Assembly: GCF_042676985.1 (NCBI RefSeq) | Contig: NZ_JBHTIK010000001.1 | Coordinates: 496,001 to 560,000 of the forward strand | Source: Sphingosinicella xenopeptidilytica | Lineage (GTDB): Bacteria; Pseudomonadota; Alphaproteobacteria; Sphingomonadales; Sphingomonadaceae | DNA length: 64,000 bases | Direction: 5' to 3' | Shown: positions 20,447-28,460 of the stretch, one piece after another | Numbering within the stretch: the first letter of the stretch is position 1 | Layout of the letters: the number at the start of each line of letters is the position of its first letter | Program-made: the position numbers and the translations under genes | Notes under the pieces: model-generated | Told to the model about the DNA's origin: nothing | The model's database searches: none | Seen by the model: only the letters and a program-made list of their open reading frames with translations

Positions 20447-21120
20447 TGGATTTGCCAAAGGTCGACGTGCCGACGATCGCGATTGCCGGCAGCACACAGC
20501 GTTTTCCCGTGCGGCGCATCTTCTGCGTCGGCCAGAACTATGCCGATCATGCGCGCGAGATGGGCTCGAACCCCGATCGAGAGCAGCCGTTCTTCTTTTC
20601 GAAGCCTGCTGATGCGGTTGTCGAAAGCGGCGCTGCGCTCCCGTTCCCAAGCCAGACGAACAATCTCCACCACGAGGTCGAACTCGTCGTCGCGCTCGGC
20701 GCAGGCGGCAGCAACGTGGCTGTTGCGGACGCCGGGGCGATGATCTTCGGCCACGCCGTCGGCATCGATCTCACGCGCCGCGATCTGCAGGCCGATGCGA
20801 AGGCGAAGGGCCGCCCGTGGGACATGGCGAAAGGCTTCGATGCGTCCGCGCCCGTCGGCGCGCTGACGCCAGGCGCGCCGCCCGCCGCGGGCGCGATCAC
20901 GCTCCGCGTGAACGGCGACCTCCGGCAGAACGGCGACCTCTCGCAGATGATCTGGAACGTCGCCGAGGTGATTTCGAAGCTCTCCACCTACGTCGCGCTC
21001 GCCCCCGGCGACCTTATCTTCACCGGCACGCCCGCCGGCGTCGGGCCGATCGTGGCGGGTGAAACGGTGGTCGCCGAAATCGCGGGCACGGCGCCGGTCG
21101 AGGTTCGCTTCACGGCCTAG
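20446..21120 (+). CDS. Fumarylacetoacetate hydrolase (FAH) family protein
   Basis: A 224-residue FAH-fold enzyme with the metal-binding Glu pair in HHEVELVVALG near residue 80, a conserved Asp in GIDLTRRDLQ and the closing FTGTPAGVGPI. Small single-domain members act as fumarylpyruvate hydrolases, acylpyruvases or oxaloacetate decarboxylases. The short length and motifs fit fumarylpyruvate hydrolase or FAHD1-type activity, but the substrate is unproved. It starts on the last base of the SURF1 stop, so it is probably co-transcribed with the cox operon, and it overlaps the convergent DUF421 gene by 4 bp. Confidence 0.85.
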   Translation: MDLPKVDVPTIAIAGSTQRFPVRRIFCVGQNYADHAREMGSNPDREQPFFFSKPADAVVESGAALPFPSQTNNLHHEVELVVALGAGGSNVAVADAGAMIFGHAVGIDLTRRDLQADAKAKGRPWDMAKGFDASAPVGALTPGAPPAAGAITLRVNGDLRQNGDLSQMIWNVAEVISKLSTYVALAPGDLIFTGTPAGVGPIVAGETVVAEIAGTAPVEVRFTA

Positions 21121-21596
21121 ATCGGATCGCTCCGGTCGCGCTGCTCTGCGGCGTCGCCTTTCGTCTTGATGAAGCTGATCTTGCCCTGCGGCTCGATGAT
21201 CGCCCACGCGACATCCTTCAGCGAGGCGATCCCCGCGAGGCGCATTTCCGATTCAAGCTCCGCGCGGGTCATGCGGTCCCGCCGCAAATTGTCCGTGATG
21301 ATCGCGCCGTCGCGCACGACGACGCGCGGCTTGCCGTCGAGCAGGCGTTCCATCGCGGGAAACAGGTATGTGATCCAGCTGAGCAGCAGTGCGAGGAAAC
21401 CGAATGTGGCGACCGCGAGCATCGCGCCGGTGAGGCTGAAATCATTGTGTGTCACACCCTGCTGGATGAGATCGCCCATCACGATCATCACCAGCAGCTC
21501 GAACGGCGTCAGCTGGCCAAGCTCGCGTTTCCCGAGCAGACGCAGCAGCAGATAGAGGATGACGAAAACGGCCGAGGCGCGCAGCACGATATCCAT
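21117..21596 (-). CDS. DUF421 (YetF/YcaP-like) membrane protein
   Basis: A 159-residue protein with three N-terminal helices and a soluble C-terminal domain. Conserved text includes LLRLLGKRELGQLTPFELLVMIVMGDL and, in the soluble part, KPRVVVRDGAIITDNLRRDRMTRAELESEMR. Related YetF-domain proteins occur in sporeformers and enterobacteria without a settled function. Its start overlaps the stop of the gene upstream (TGATG), so the two are one transcription unit. Confidence 0.85.
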   Translation of the reverse strand: MDIVLRASAVFVILYLLLRLLGKRELGQLTPFELLVMIVMGDLIQQGVTHNDFSLTGAMLAVATFGFLALLLSWITYLFPAMERLLDGKPRVVVRDGAIITDNLRRDRMTRAELESEMRLAGIASLKDVAWAIIEPQGKISFIKTKGDAAEQRDRSDPI

Positions 21597-22114
21597 CAGG
21601 GGCGCACCTCCAGCCGCGCCGGAAGCGTGGCGAGGGGCGTTTCGCCGTCGTAGAGCGTGACGCGGCCCGCGGTGCCGCCGACGAGCGCCGGGTTGATCTG
21701 CCCGTCCACCTTGATGCGCAGCGTGTCGCCTGCCGCCAGCGGCGCGTACTCGAAGCGGTAGCCGCCGCGTCCGTAGCTTTCGTCGGCAGCGGCGGGGATC
21801 ATCGTGTTGATCGTCAGTTCGTGCCAGTAGCGTGGGGTTACCGCGATCACGGGCCGCGCGATCGCGCGCGCGGCGTCGATGCGCATCCGCATTTCGAAAA
21901 CCATGCCGCTGCGCGCAATGTGGGGCGCTTCCAGCGTCAGCCGCGCCTTCGGTCCGGCGGCGCTCTGCGAAGGGTTCGGAAAGCCGCCGAGCGCGCCTGA
22001 AACCGCGATCAGGATGATGGCGGCGAGAACGAGGAACGATAGTGGGCTCGCACCCCGCGGCCAGCGGCGCGTGAGGTGCGTTTCCGAGATGCCGTCCGGG
22101 TAGTGGTCGCCCAT
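21596..22114 (-). CDS. Single-pass membrane protein of unknown function, linked to DUF421 gene
   Basis: A 172-residue protein: a hydrophilic N-terminus (MGDHYPDGISETH), one helix (LSFLVLAAIILIAVSGALGGF) and a beta-rich extracytoplasmic domain with EYAPLAAGDTLRIKVDGQINP near the C-terminus. I do not recognise the family. GGAGAG lies just upstream of the ATG. Its stop overlaps the DUF421 start, and the tight coupling suggests the two proteins act together at the inner membrane. Confidence 0.7.
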   Translation of the reverse strand: MGDHYPDGISETHLTRRWPRGASPLSFLVLAAIILIAVSGALGGFPNPSQSAAGPKARLTLEAPHIARSGMVFEMRMRIDAARAIARPVIAVTPRYWHELTINTMIPAAADESYGRGGYRFEYAPLAAGDTLRIKVDGQINPALVGGTAGRVTLYDGETPLATLPARLEVRP

Positions 22115-22160
22115 GTGTCTCTCCGGGGGCACAATCCCGGAAGGGGCGGAAGGTTCCCGC

Positions 22161-22541
22161 TCAGGAAAGCGCGGCGCTGCCGAGAAATTGCCGCGCGCGC
22201 CGGATCGAGCGGATCGGCGGAAGCGCCATCATGTCTGCCGAAACGGCGGGAGCAACAGGGCGCAGGAACGCTGCGTCGAGCGCTGCGCGATCGATGCCAT
22301 CCATCGTTTCTGCCGGAAATCGGCGGCGCAGGCCCTCGCTCTCGTGCGCGCGCGGCAGGATCCGCGCCTTTAGGCGCCGGCCGACGGAAACCCGGATGGG
22401 GAGGCCAGCGGAAACCTTGATCCAGCTGTTCCAGCTGATGCCTGCGCGGCGCATGATCTCGCTCTGCGATCCGGTAAGCGGCGCGATATCCGCCACCAGC
22501 GCCGGGTTTACGATACACATTCCGGGCCTGCCGCGCGCCAT
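22161..22541 (-). CDS. Small conserved-looking protein, possible helix-turn-helix
   Basis: A 126-residue protein with GAGGAG upstream of its ATG. The middle part LTGSQSEIMRRAGISWNSWIKV could form a helix-turn-helix, and the rest is basic with several Arg-rich stretches. No family is recognised. It lies upstream of, and in the same direction as, the membrane-protein pair ending at 21117, with a 46-bp gap, and is divergent from thrC. A regulatory role is only a guess. Confidence 0.55.
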   Translation of the reverse strand: MARGRPGMCIVNPALVADIAPLTGSQSEIMRRAGISWNSWIKVSAGLPIRVSVGRRLKARILPRAHESEGLRRRFPAETMDGIDRAALDAAFLRPVAPAVSADMMALPPIRSIRRARQFLGSAALS

Positions 22542-22690
22542 ATCCAGTCTCCTCGCTTTGGCCTCTATGAAAGCGGCGTTCCGGCGCCCGCCCATATTTT
22601 CTGGTGCCCGGTCCATGAACGGCGGGAATAGCGCCGGATTGTGCGCTATTTGTTGCGGTGTCCGCCGCTTCCCGATAAGTCCGCGCGGTC

Positions 22691-24088
22691 ATGCGGTACA
22701 TCAGCACGCGCGGGGGAGCACCCGCACTCGATTTTCGGGGCGTCACGCTCGCCGGTCTCGCGTCGGATGGCGGCCTCTATGTCCCCGAAGAGTGGCCGGT
22801 GCTCTCGAAGGACGAGATCGCCGCGCTCTCCGGCCTCAGCTACGCCGACACCGCCTTCGCGATCTGCCGTCGCTTCACCGGCGATTCGATTCCCGACGCT
22901 GATCTGAAGCGCCTGATCGACGAGGCCTACGCGAGTTTCGATCATGCCGCGGTGACGCCGCTCGTGCAGCTCGATGCGCGGCATTTCCTGCTCGAGCTGT
23001 TCCACGGCCCGACGCTGGCGTTCAAGGACGTCGCGCTGCAGTTCCTCGGCCTGCTGTTCGAGCACTTCCTGAAGGACGCGGGGCGGCACCTCACCATCGT
23101 CGGCGCCACCTCCGGCGACACCGGCTCCGCCGCGATCCAGGCGCTCGCGGGCCGCGAGCATGTCGACGTGTTCATGCTGCACCCCGAGGGCCGCGTCAGC
23201 GACGTGCAGCGCCGCCAGATGACGACGGTGATGGCGCCCAACATCCACAACATCGCGATTTCCGGCACGTTCGACGACGCGCAGGCGATGGTGAAACGCA
23301 TGTTCGGCGACACGGACGTGACCAGCCGCTTCGAGATCAGTGCGGTCAACTCGATCAACTGGGCGCGCCTGATGGCGCAGGTCGTCTATTATTTCTACGC
23401 CGCCGTCCGCCTCGGCGCGCCGCACCGCGAGGTCGCCTTCTCGGTGCCGACGGGCAATTTCGGTGACGTGTTCGCGGGTTATGTCGCCGCGCGCATGGGG
23501 CTCCCCGTCGCGCGGCTGATCGTTGCCACCAACATCAACGACATCCTGCACCGCGCGCTTTCCGCCGGCGATTACTCCGCCGGCACGGTCACGCCCACCG
23601 CCGCGCCCTCGATGGACATCCAGGTGTCGAGCAATTTCGAACGCCTGCTGTTCGACCTCGCAGGCCGCGACGGCGCCAAGCTCACCGCGATGATGCAGGC
23701 GTTCGACGCGTCGAAGATGCTCGAAATCCCCGCCGACATGCGCGCCCAGGCTGCGGAGCGCTTCACCAGCTACCGCGTCGATGAAGACGAGATGGCGCTC
23801 ACGCTGCGCTGGGCCTCCGAAATGGCCGGCAACATCATCGATCCGCACACCGCGATCGGCCTTGCTGCCGCGCGCGCCGCCGATCTCGATCCCGCCATCC
23901 CCGTCGTCACGCTCGCGACCGCGCACCCGGCGAAGTTCCGCGATGCCGTTGAGCGCGCGACCGGCGTGCGCCCCGTGCTCCCCGCGCGCCTCTCCGGCCT
24001 CTTCGACCGCGAGGAGAGCTTCACGTCGCTTCCCGGCGATTACGCCGCCGTCCGCGATTTCGTCACCGCGAGGGCAACGCCCAGATGA
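22691..24088 (+). CDS. thrC: Threonine synthase
   Basis: A 465-residue PLP enzyme that converts O-phosphohomoserine to threonine in the cytosol. The N-terminus MRYISTRGGAPALDF and the PLP-lysine motif HGPTLAFKDVALQ (Lys112) are typical of the longer proteobacterial type. GATSGDTGSAAIQ binds the phosphate, and SVPTGNFGDVFAGY is also present. It overlaps the following M16 peptidase gene (ATGA), a pairing seen in many alphaproteobacteria. Confidence 0.96.
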   Translation: MRYISTRGGAPALDFRGVTLAGLASDGGLYVPEEWPVLSKDEIAALSGLSYADTAFAICRRFTGDSIPDADLKRLIDEAYASFDHAAVTPLVQLDARHFLLELFHGPTLAFKDVALQFLGLLFEHFLKDAGRHLTIVGATSGDTGSAAIQALAGREHVDVFMLHPEGRVSDVQRRQMTTVMAPNIHNIAISGTFDDAQAMVKRMFGDTDVTSRFEISAVNSINWARLMAQVVYYFYAAVRLGAPHREVAFSVPTGNFGDVFAGYVAARMGLPVARLIVATNINDILHRALSAGDYSAGTVTPTAAPSMDIQVSSNFERLLFDLAGRDGAKLTAMMQAFDASKMLEIPADMRAQAAERFTSYRVDEDEMALTLRWASEMAGNIIDPHTAIGLAAARAADLDPAIPVVTLATAHPAKFRDAVERATGVRPVLPARLSGLFDREESFTSLPGDYAAVRDFVTARATPR

Positions 24089-25311
24089 TGCGTCTCTCGA
24101 CGCTCGCGAACGGGCTTCGCGTGGCGACGCGCGAGATGCCGAGCGTCGAGACGGTGTCGGTGGGCCTGTTCGCGGACATCGGCTCGCGACACGAACGCAC
24201 CCGCGAAAACGGCCTCGCGCATCTCTTCGAGCACATGGTGTTCAAGGGCGCGGGCGGCCGCAGCGCACGCGCCATCGCCGAAGCGATCGAAGACGTCGGC
24301 GGCGAGCTCAACGCTGCGACGAGCCGCGAGACGACCGTGTTCTCCGCCCGCCTGCTCGCGGACGATCTCGCGCTCGGCACCGGCATCATCGCCGATCTCG
24401 TGCGCCTGCCGCATTTCGACGACGAGGAGCTCCAGCGCGAAAAGCGCGTCGTGCTGCAGGAACTCGGCGAGGCGCGCGACACGCCGGGCGATATCATTTT
24501 CGACAATCTCCAGTCCGTCGCCTTCCCGGGCCAGCCGCTCGGCCGTTCGATCCTTGGCGATGAGGCGAGCGTCGGCGGCCTTGCTCGGGCCGATCTGCTT
24601 GCGTGGCAGCGGCGCTATCGCCCCGGCGGGATGATGCTGGTTGCGGCCGGAAAGGTCGATCACGACGCGCTCGTCGATCTCGCCGCGGTCCGCTTCGGCG
24701 ATCTCCCGCACGCCGAACCGACGCTTCCAGAGCCTGCGCTGTTCGTGGGCGGCATTTCGGCGGACCCGCGCCGCTTCGAGCAGGCGCACCTTGCGCTCGG
24801 CTTCGATGCGCCGCGCGCGCTCGCCCCCGATTATTTCGCCGCGCGTCTGTTCGCGGAGGCCGTGGGCGGCGGCATGTCCTCGCGCCTGTTCCAATCGGTG
24901 CGCGAGGAGCGCGGCCTTGCCTACAGCATCTACGCCGCGTTGCAGGCCTTCGACGATGCCGGGCTGTTCTACATCTACCTCGCCACCGAGCGGCGCGAGG
25001 CCGCGGCGGCGATGGCGCTCGTCCGCGAGGAACTGGCCGGCGCGGTGACGGGACTTCAGTCCGCCGAGCTTGAGCGTGCGCGTGCGCTCGTGAAGGCCGG
25101 GCTGCTGATGAGCCTCGAAAGCACGGAAGGGCAGGCGAGCTATGTGGCGCGCCAGCTCGCGCTCTGCGGCCGCCTCGTCGAGCCTGCCGAGGTTGTCGCT
25201 GAAATCGACGCGGTGACGCTGGAGGCGGCCCGCGCCGCGGGTGCCGCGATGCTTGCCGGGCCGTCGGCGCGCGCCTCCGTGGGGGCGGCCGAGAAGGCGC
25301 TCGCGGCCTGA
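24085..25311 (+). CDS. M16 family zinc metallopeptidase
   Basis: A 408-residue pitrilysin/mitochondrial-processing-peptidase-like protein. The inverted zinc motif HLFEH (His46, Glu49, His50) is present, with the distal Glu in the EDVGGELNAATSRETT region about 70 residues on. Two M16 half-domains are visible, the second from about residue 200. No signal peptide is seen, so it is predicted to be cytosolic. The start overlaps the thrC stop; two adjacent ATG codons (24085, 24088) are possible. The stop overlaps the methyltransferase start (TGATG). Confidence 0.92.
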   Translation: MMRLSTLANGLRVATREMPSVETVSVGLFADIGSRHERTRENGLAHLFEHMVFKGAGGRSARAIAEAIEDVGGELNAATSRETTVFSARLLADDLALGTGIIADLVRLPHFDDEELQREKRVVLQELGEARDTPGDIIFDNLQSVAFPGQPLGRSILGDEASVGGLARADLLAWQRRYRPGGMMLVAAGKVDHDALVDLAAVRFGDLPHAEPTLPEPALFVGGISADPRRFEQAHLALGFDAPRALAPDYFAARLFAEAVGGGMSSRLFQSVREERGLAYSIYAALQAFDDAGLFYIYLATERREAAAAMALVREELAGAVTGLQSAELERARALVKAGLLMSLESTEGQASYVARQLALCGRLVEPAEVVAEIDAVTLEAARAAGAAMLAGPSARASVGAAEKALAA

Positions 25312-26171
25312 TGGCGCTCGCCACGCTCGTCACCGAACCCTGGGCCGATTTCGGCCTCGTCGACAGCGGCCATGGCCGCAAGCTCGAACGCTATGGGCCG
25401 TGGCGTTTCATCCGCCCGGAACCGCAGGCGATGTGGGCGCCCGCCACGGCCGATTGGCGTGCCGACGGTGAGTTCGTTGGCGGATCGGACGCCGAAGGCG
25501 GCGGCCGATGGACGCTTTCCCCGAAAGTCCCGCCAAGCTGGCCGCTATCGCGCGGCGGCGTGAAGTTCTGGGCCTCGAACACGCCGTTCCGCCACCTCGC
25601 CTTCTTCCCGGACATGGCCCCGCAATGGGATTGGATCGCGGACCGTGTCGCGCCGGGCGACGAAGTGCTCAACCTGTTCGGCTACACCGGCGTCGCCAGC
25701 CTCGTGATGGCGGCGAAGGGCGCACGCGTCACGCATGTCGATGCGTCCAAAAAGGCGGTCGCCGCGGCGGTGGAAAACCAGAAGCTCTCCGGCCTCGGCG
25801 ACGCGCCCATTCGCTGGATCATCGACGATGCGCTCAAGTTCGTGGAGCGCGAGGTGCGCCGCGGCCGCCGCTACGCCGGCATCATCCTCGATCCGCCCAA
25901 ATACGGGCGCGGGCCCAAGGGCGAAGTGTGGGAGCTCGACGAAAAGCTCGCCGCGCTGATGGCGGCGTGCGCCGCGCTGCTGGATGATCGCTCGAAATTC
26001 CTCGTGCTCACGGCTTATGCCGTCCGCCTCTCCGCCATCGCCATCGCAAACCTCGCCGAGGAGGTCACCCGCCCGCTCGGCGGCAGTGTGGAAGCGGGCG
26101 AAATGACGATTCGCGAGGAAGCCCGAGGCCTACTGCTGCCGACCGCGATCTTCGCCCGCTGGTCGCGGTGA
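25311..26171 (+). CDS. Class I SAM-dependent methyltransferase (RlmI/RlmK-like)
   Basis: A 286-residue protein with the Rossmann methyltransferase motif NLFGYTGVASLVMAAKGARVTHVDAS (motif I and acidic loop) near residues 120-145, and the catalytic-loop signature ILDPPKYGRGPKG near residue 190. The DPPK loop fits the 23S rRNA methyltransferase group (RlmI/RlmK, COG1092). No PUA domain is evident at the N-terminus, so the target is uncertain. The start overlaps the M16 stop, making a thrC-M16-methyltransferase operon. Confidence 0.85.
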   Translation: MALATLVTEPWADFGLVDSGHGRKLERYGPWRFIRPEPQAMWAPATADWRADGEFVGGSDAEGGGRWTLSPKVPPSWPLSRGGVKFWASNTPFRHLAFFPDMAPQWDWIADRVAPGDEVLNLFGYTGVASLVMAAKGARVTHVDASKKAVAAAVENQKLSGLGDAPIRWIIDDALKFVEREVRRGRRYAGIILDPPKYGRGPKGEVWELDEKLAALMAACAALLDDRSKFLVLTAYAVRLSAIAIANLAEEVTRPLGGSVEAGEMTIREEARGLLLPTAIFARWSR

Positions 26172-26184
26172 CGCCACCCCTCCC

Positions 26185-26212
26185 GTCACCCCGGCGAAGG
26201 CCGGGGCCCATA
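26185..26212 (+). repeat. REP-like palindrome, left copy
   Basis: CCCCGGC-GAAG-GCCGGGG (26189-26206) forms a 7-bp stem, flanked by GTCA on the left and CCCATA on the right. It ends 5 bp before the GIY-YIG start codon. The right-hand copy at 26519-26545 is the same sequence inverted. Confidence 0.8.
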
Positions 26213-26217
26213 CGCCG

Positions 26218-26505
26218 GTGAAGCCTCGCGGCTGGGTGTATATCATGGCGAGCCGCAAGGGCGGCACGCTCTATATCGGCGTCACAAATGACCTGGCCCG
26301 GCGGGCGCATGAACACCGCGAAGGAATCGTTCCCGGCTTCACGAAGCGGTACGCTGTGAAAACGCTGGTCTGGTACGAAGAGCACGACGATTTCCGCGAG
26401 GCCATCGCCCGCGAAAAGGCGCTCAAGGAATGGAACCGCGCATGGAAGCTGCGGCTCATCAACGAAGCGAACCCGGAGTGGTGCGATCTTTATCCGTTTC
26501 TGTAG
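26218..26505 (+). CDS. Small GIY-YIG nuclease domain protein
   Basis: A 95-residue stand-alone GIY-YIG domain of the UPF0213/COG2827 type. Visible motifs are GWVYIMASRKGGTLYIGVTNDL (the GIY and YIG strands), the catalytic Arg in LARRAHEHREG and Glu in the EAIAREKALKEW helix. Single-domain members lack a known DNA-binding domain and their biological role is poorly understood. GTG is the likely start; no clear ribosome-binding site exists because a palindrome occupies the upstream region. The gene is bracketed by inverted copies of this palindrome, which is noteworthy. Confidence 0.88.
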   Translation: MKPRGWVYIMASRKGGTLYIGVTNDLARRAHEHREGIVPGFTKRYAVKTLVWYEEHDDFREAIAREKALKEWNRAWKLRLINEANPEWCDLYPFL

Positions 26506-26518
26506 TCGGGTAGGTCGC

Positions 26519-26545
26519 ATGGGCCCCGGCCTGCGCCGGGGTGAC
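26519..26545 (-). repeat. REP-like palindrome, right inverted copy
   Basis: ATGGGCCCCGGC-CTGC-GCCGGGGTGAC is the reverse complement of the left copy apart from the loop. It starts 13 bp after the GIY-YIG stop, so the gene has terminal inverted repeats of about 27 bp. Confidence 0.8.
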
Positions 26546-26573
26546 GATCTAATTGAGCGGATTTACTTCTGAC

Positions 26574-26601
26574 GTCATCCCGGCGCAGGCCGGGATCCAT
26601 A
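26574..26601 (+). repeat. REP-like palindrome, third copy
   Basis: ATCCCGGC-GCAG-GCCGGGAT (26577-26596) with the same GTC left flank and CCATA right flank as the first copy. It lies just after the end of the convergent M23 peptidase gene side and may also act as a transcription stop. Confidence 0.75.
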
Positions 26602-26622
26602 ACCACGTTTCAGCGCAGCGCC

Positions 26623-28101
26623 CTACGCGTCGTGGCTCACCGCGATCGGCTTCATCTGCCGCATACGCTGCAGCTCGGACTTGAAGCGGGCGAGTTCCTG
26701 GCCTTCCAGCTGCTCCTGGATCGGCAGCTTCGCGGAGCGCGGGTTCACGGGCCGGCCGGCGATGTGGACCTCGTAGTGGAGGTGCGGGCCGGTCGAGAGG
26801 CCGGTGGAGCCGACATTGCCGATCACGTCGCCCGCGCCGACGCGCTGGCCGCTGCGCGATGCGATGCGCGAAAGGTGGCTGTAGGTGGTGACGATGCCGC
26901 TCGCGTGGCGCACCTGCACCTGGTTGCCGTACCCGCCGTTGCGGCCCGCGAAGATCACGGTACCGGGCGCGGTGGACATCACCGGCGTGCCGCTGCGCGC
27001 CGCGAAGTCGACGCCCGCGTGCATCCGCGCGCGCTTCAGGATAGGGTGGAAACGCGTGCCGAAGCCGGAGCTGAAGCGGGCGCCCGCCACCGGCGACTTG
27101 ATCATGCCCTCGACGGCCGAGGACCCATCGGCGAGGAAGAACTTGGTGCGGCCGTTGTGGACCCAGCGCAGCAGCTCGACGTCGCGCTTGCCGCCGAGCT
27201 TCGCGTAGATGAGGTTGCCGGTCTCGGTCTCGCCGGTTTCGGCGCGGCGGTGTTCCACGACCATCTGGAAGCTGTCGCGCGAGCTGACGTCGCGCTGGAA
27301 ATTCACCTTGGGGCTCAGCGCCTTGATGTAGCTGGCAACGACACGGCTCGGCAGACCGAAGGCGCGTGCGGACTGGTAGAGGCTGCCGCCGACGTCGCCC
27401 GCGACGACGAGCGGGCTGTCGTCGACCGCGATCTCGTCGCGCGTCACGATCAGGTCGCCCGCCTGGCTGCGGTTCACTTCGAGGCGCAGGTCGAACGCGG
27501 CGCGGAAGGCGAGCGATTCGAGCGGGCGCGGCTGCGATTTGTCGGTGCGGCGGCCGAGCACGAGATCGACCGCAGCGCCGGGCTTCAGCGATTTCACGTC
27601 CGTATGGCCGGCAACGAGCAGCGCCACGTTGGCGACATCCGCCGCGGAAACGCCGGCACGGCGCAGCGCGCCGTTGAAGCTGTCGACATCGCGCAGGCGC
27701 GCGGTCACCTCGATGCGCGGGCGCTCCGGCGGCTCGGCGAGCGCGGTGACGCGGGCGGTGGGCTGGTGGAAGGCGAGGCCCTGCGGGCTCTTCGCGAGTG
27801 GGGCGATGGAAATTGTGTCGAGCGCGGCGAGCTGCGTGGGGGCGAGTTCAGGCTGGGCGGGCTTCACGATCGGCGCGGGGTGGAACGCCACGGTGGCCGC
27901 AACGCCAAGCATCGCGCCAAGCGTGCCCATGCCGCGCCACCAGCGCTTCGTGCCGATTTCGGCGCCGAGATCGACGACGATATCCACGCCGCGCATACCG
28001 GCCGCGCGCGCTGGCTTTGCAGACGCACGGGGACCCTGCGCCGAAGGCGCCGGGATCGAGAATGTCGCGCCTTCAAAGGCGCCTGTGGTGGGTTGAAACA
28101 C
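26623..28101 (-). CDS. M23 family metallopeptidase (LytM domain)
   Basis: A cell-wall endopeptidase of the lysostaphin/LytM type, about 492 residues from the start used here. One membrane segment (TLGAMLGVAATVAFH) is near the N-terminus, a long linker follows with an OapA/LysM-like part, and the M23 domain spans roughly the last 130 residues. Zinc ligands are in HAGVDFAARSGTPV and HLHYEVH. The start is uncertain. A GTG at 28101 has a G-rich Shine-Dalgarno (GGGGGC) and gives an N-terminus MFQPTTGAFEG. ATGs at 28173 and 28317 would add low-quality sequence overlapping promoter-like elements. Complete active-site residues argue for an active hydrolase rather than an EnvC-like activator. Confidence 0.88.
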   Translation of the reverse strand: MFQPTTGAFEGATFSIPAPSAQGPRASAKPARAAGMRGVDIVVDLGAEIGTKRWWRGMGTLGAMLGVAATVAFHPAPIVKPAQPELAPTQLAALDTISIAPLAKSPQGLAFHQPTARVTALAEPPERPRIEVTARLRDVDSFNGALRRAGVSAADVANVALLVAGHTDVKSLKPGAAVDLVLGRRTDKSQPRPLESLAFRAAFDLRLEVNRSQAGDLIVTRDEIAVDDSPLVVAGDVGGSLYQSARAFGLPSRVVASYIKALSPKVNFQRDVSSRDSFQMVVEHRRAETGETETGNLIYAKLGGKRDVELLRWVHNGRTKFFLADGSSAVEGMIKSPVAGARFSSGFGTRFHPILKRARMHAGVDFAARSGTPVMSTAPGTVIFAGRNGGYGNQVQVRHASGIVTTYSHLSRIASRSGQRVGAGDVIGNVGSTGLSTGPHLHYEVHIAGRPVNPRSAKLPIQEQLEGQELARFKSELQRMRQMKPIAVSHDA

Positions 28102-28460
28102 GAAGCCCCCGCCCCAATTTTTCAAAACACAGATGTCACCGCCGGAGCGGACATTTATCTGCGTGCGACCCATCAATTTGGAATCGGCCGATAAACGGCC
28201 TTTCCCCGCGATCGGCAAAGTGTCGTTCAGGGTGCTTAATGTCAATTTAACACGGGGGGTTAAGCGCCGTGGCTGCGATGAAGCGACAGGATTCAAGCGG
28301 CGAGCCGTTGGGCGCATCCGAAACGATTCGTTTCATCGTTTCGTCGCTTGCGTGCCCAAGGGATCAGTGACACCATATGTGGTGTATGAGGAGATGTGCT
28401 GTTTCGTGAGAGCACCGAACCGAAATTCACGTCCGGCGTGCCCGGTCAGGAAGCGTGCCC
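28102..28460. promoter_or_regulatory. Divergent regulatory region between M23 peptidase and helicase genes
   Basis: An AT-richer gap of about 360 bp. It contains a perfect odd palindrome GAAACGATTCGTTTC (28320-28334) followed by a half-site ATCGTTTCG, and a second inverted repeat ACACCA-TATG-TGGTGT (28370-28385). On the minus strand a TTGACA hexamer occurs at 28240-28245. A small hairpin GGCCG-ATAAA-CGGCC lies at 28187-28201. These are candidate operators and promoter parts for both divergent genes; the regulator is unknown. Confidence 0.5.
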
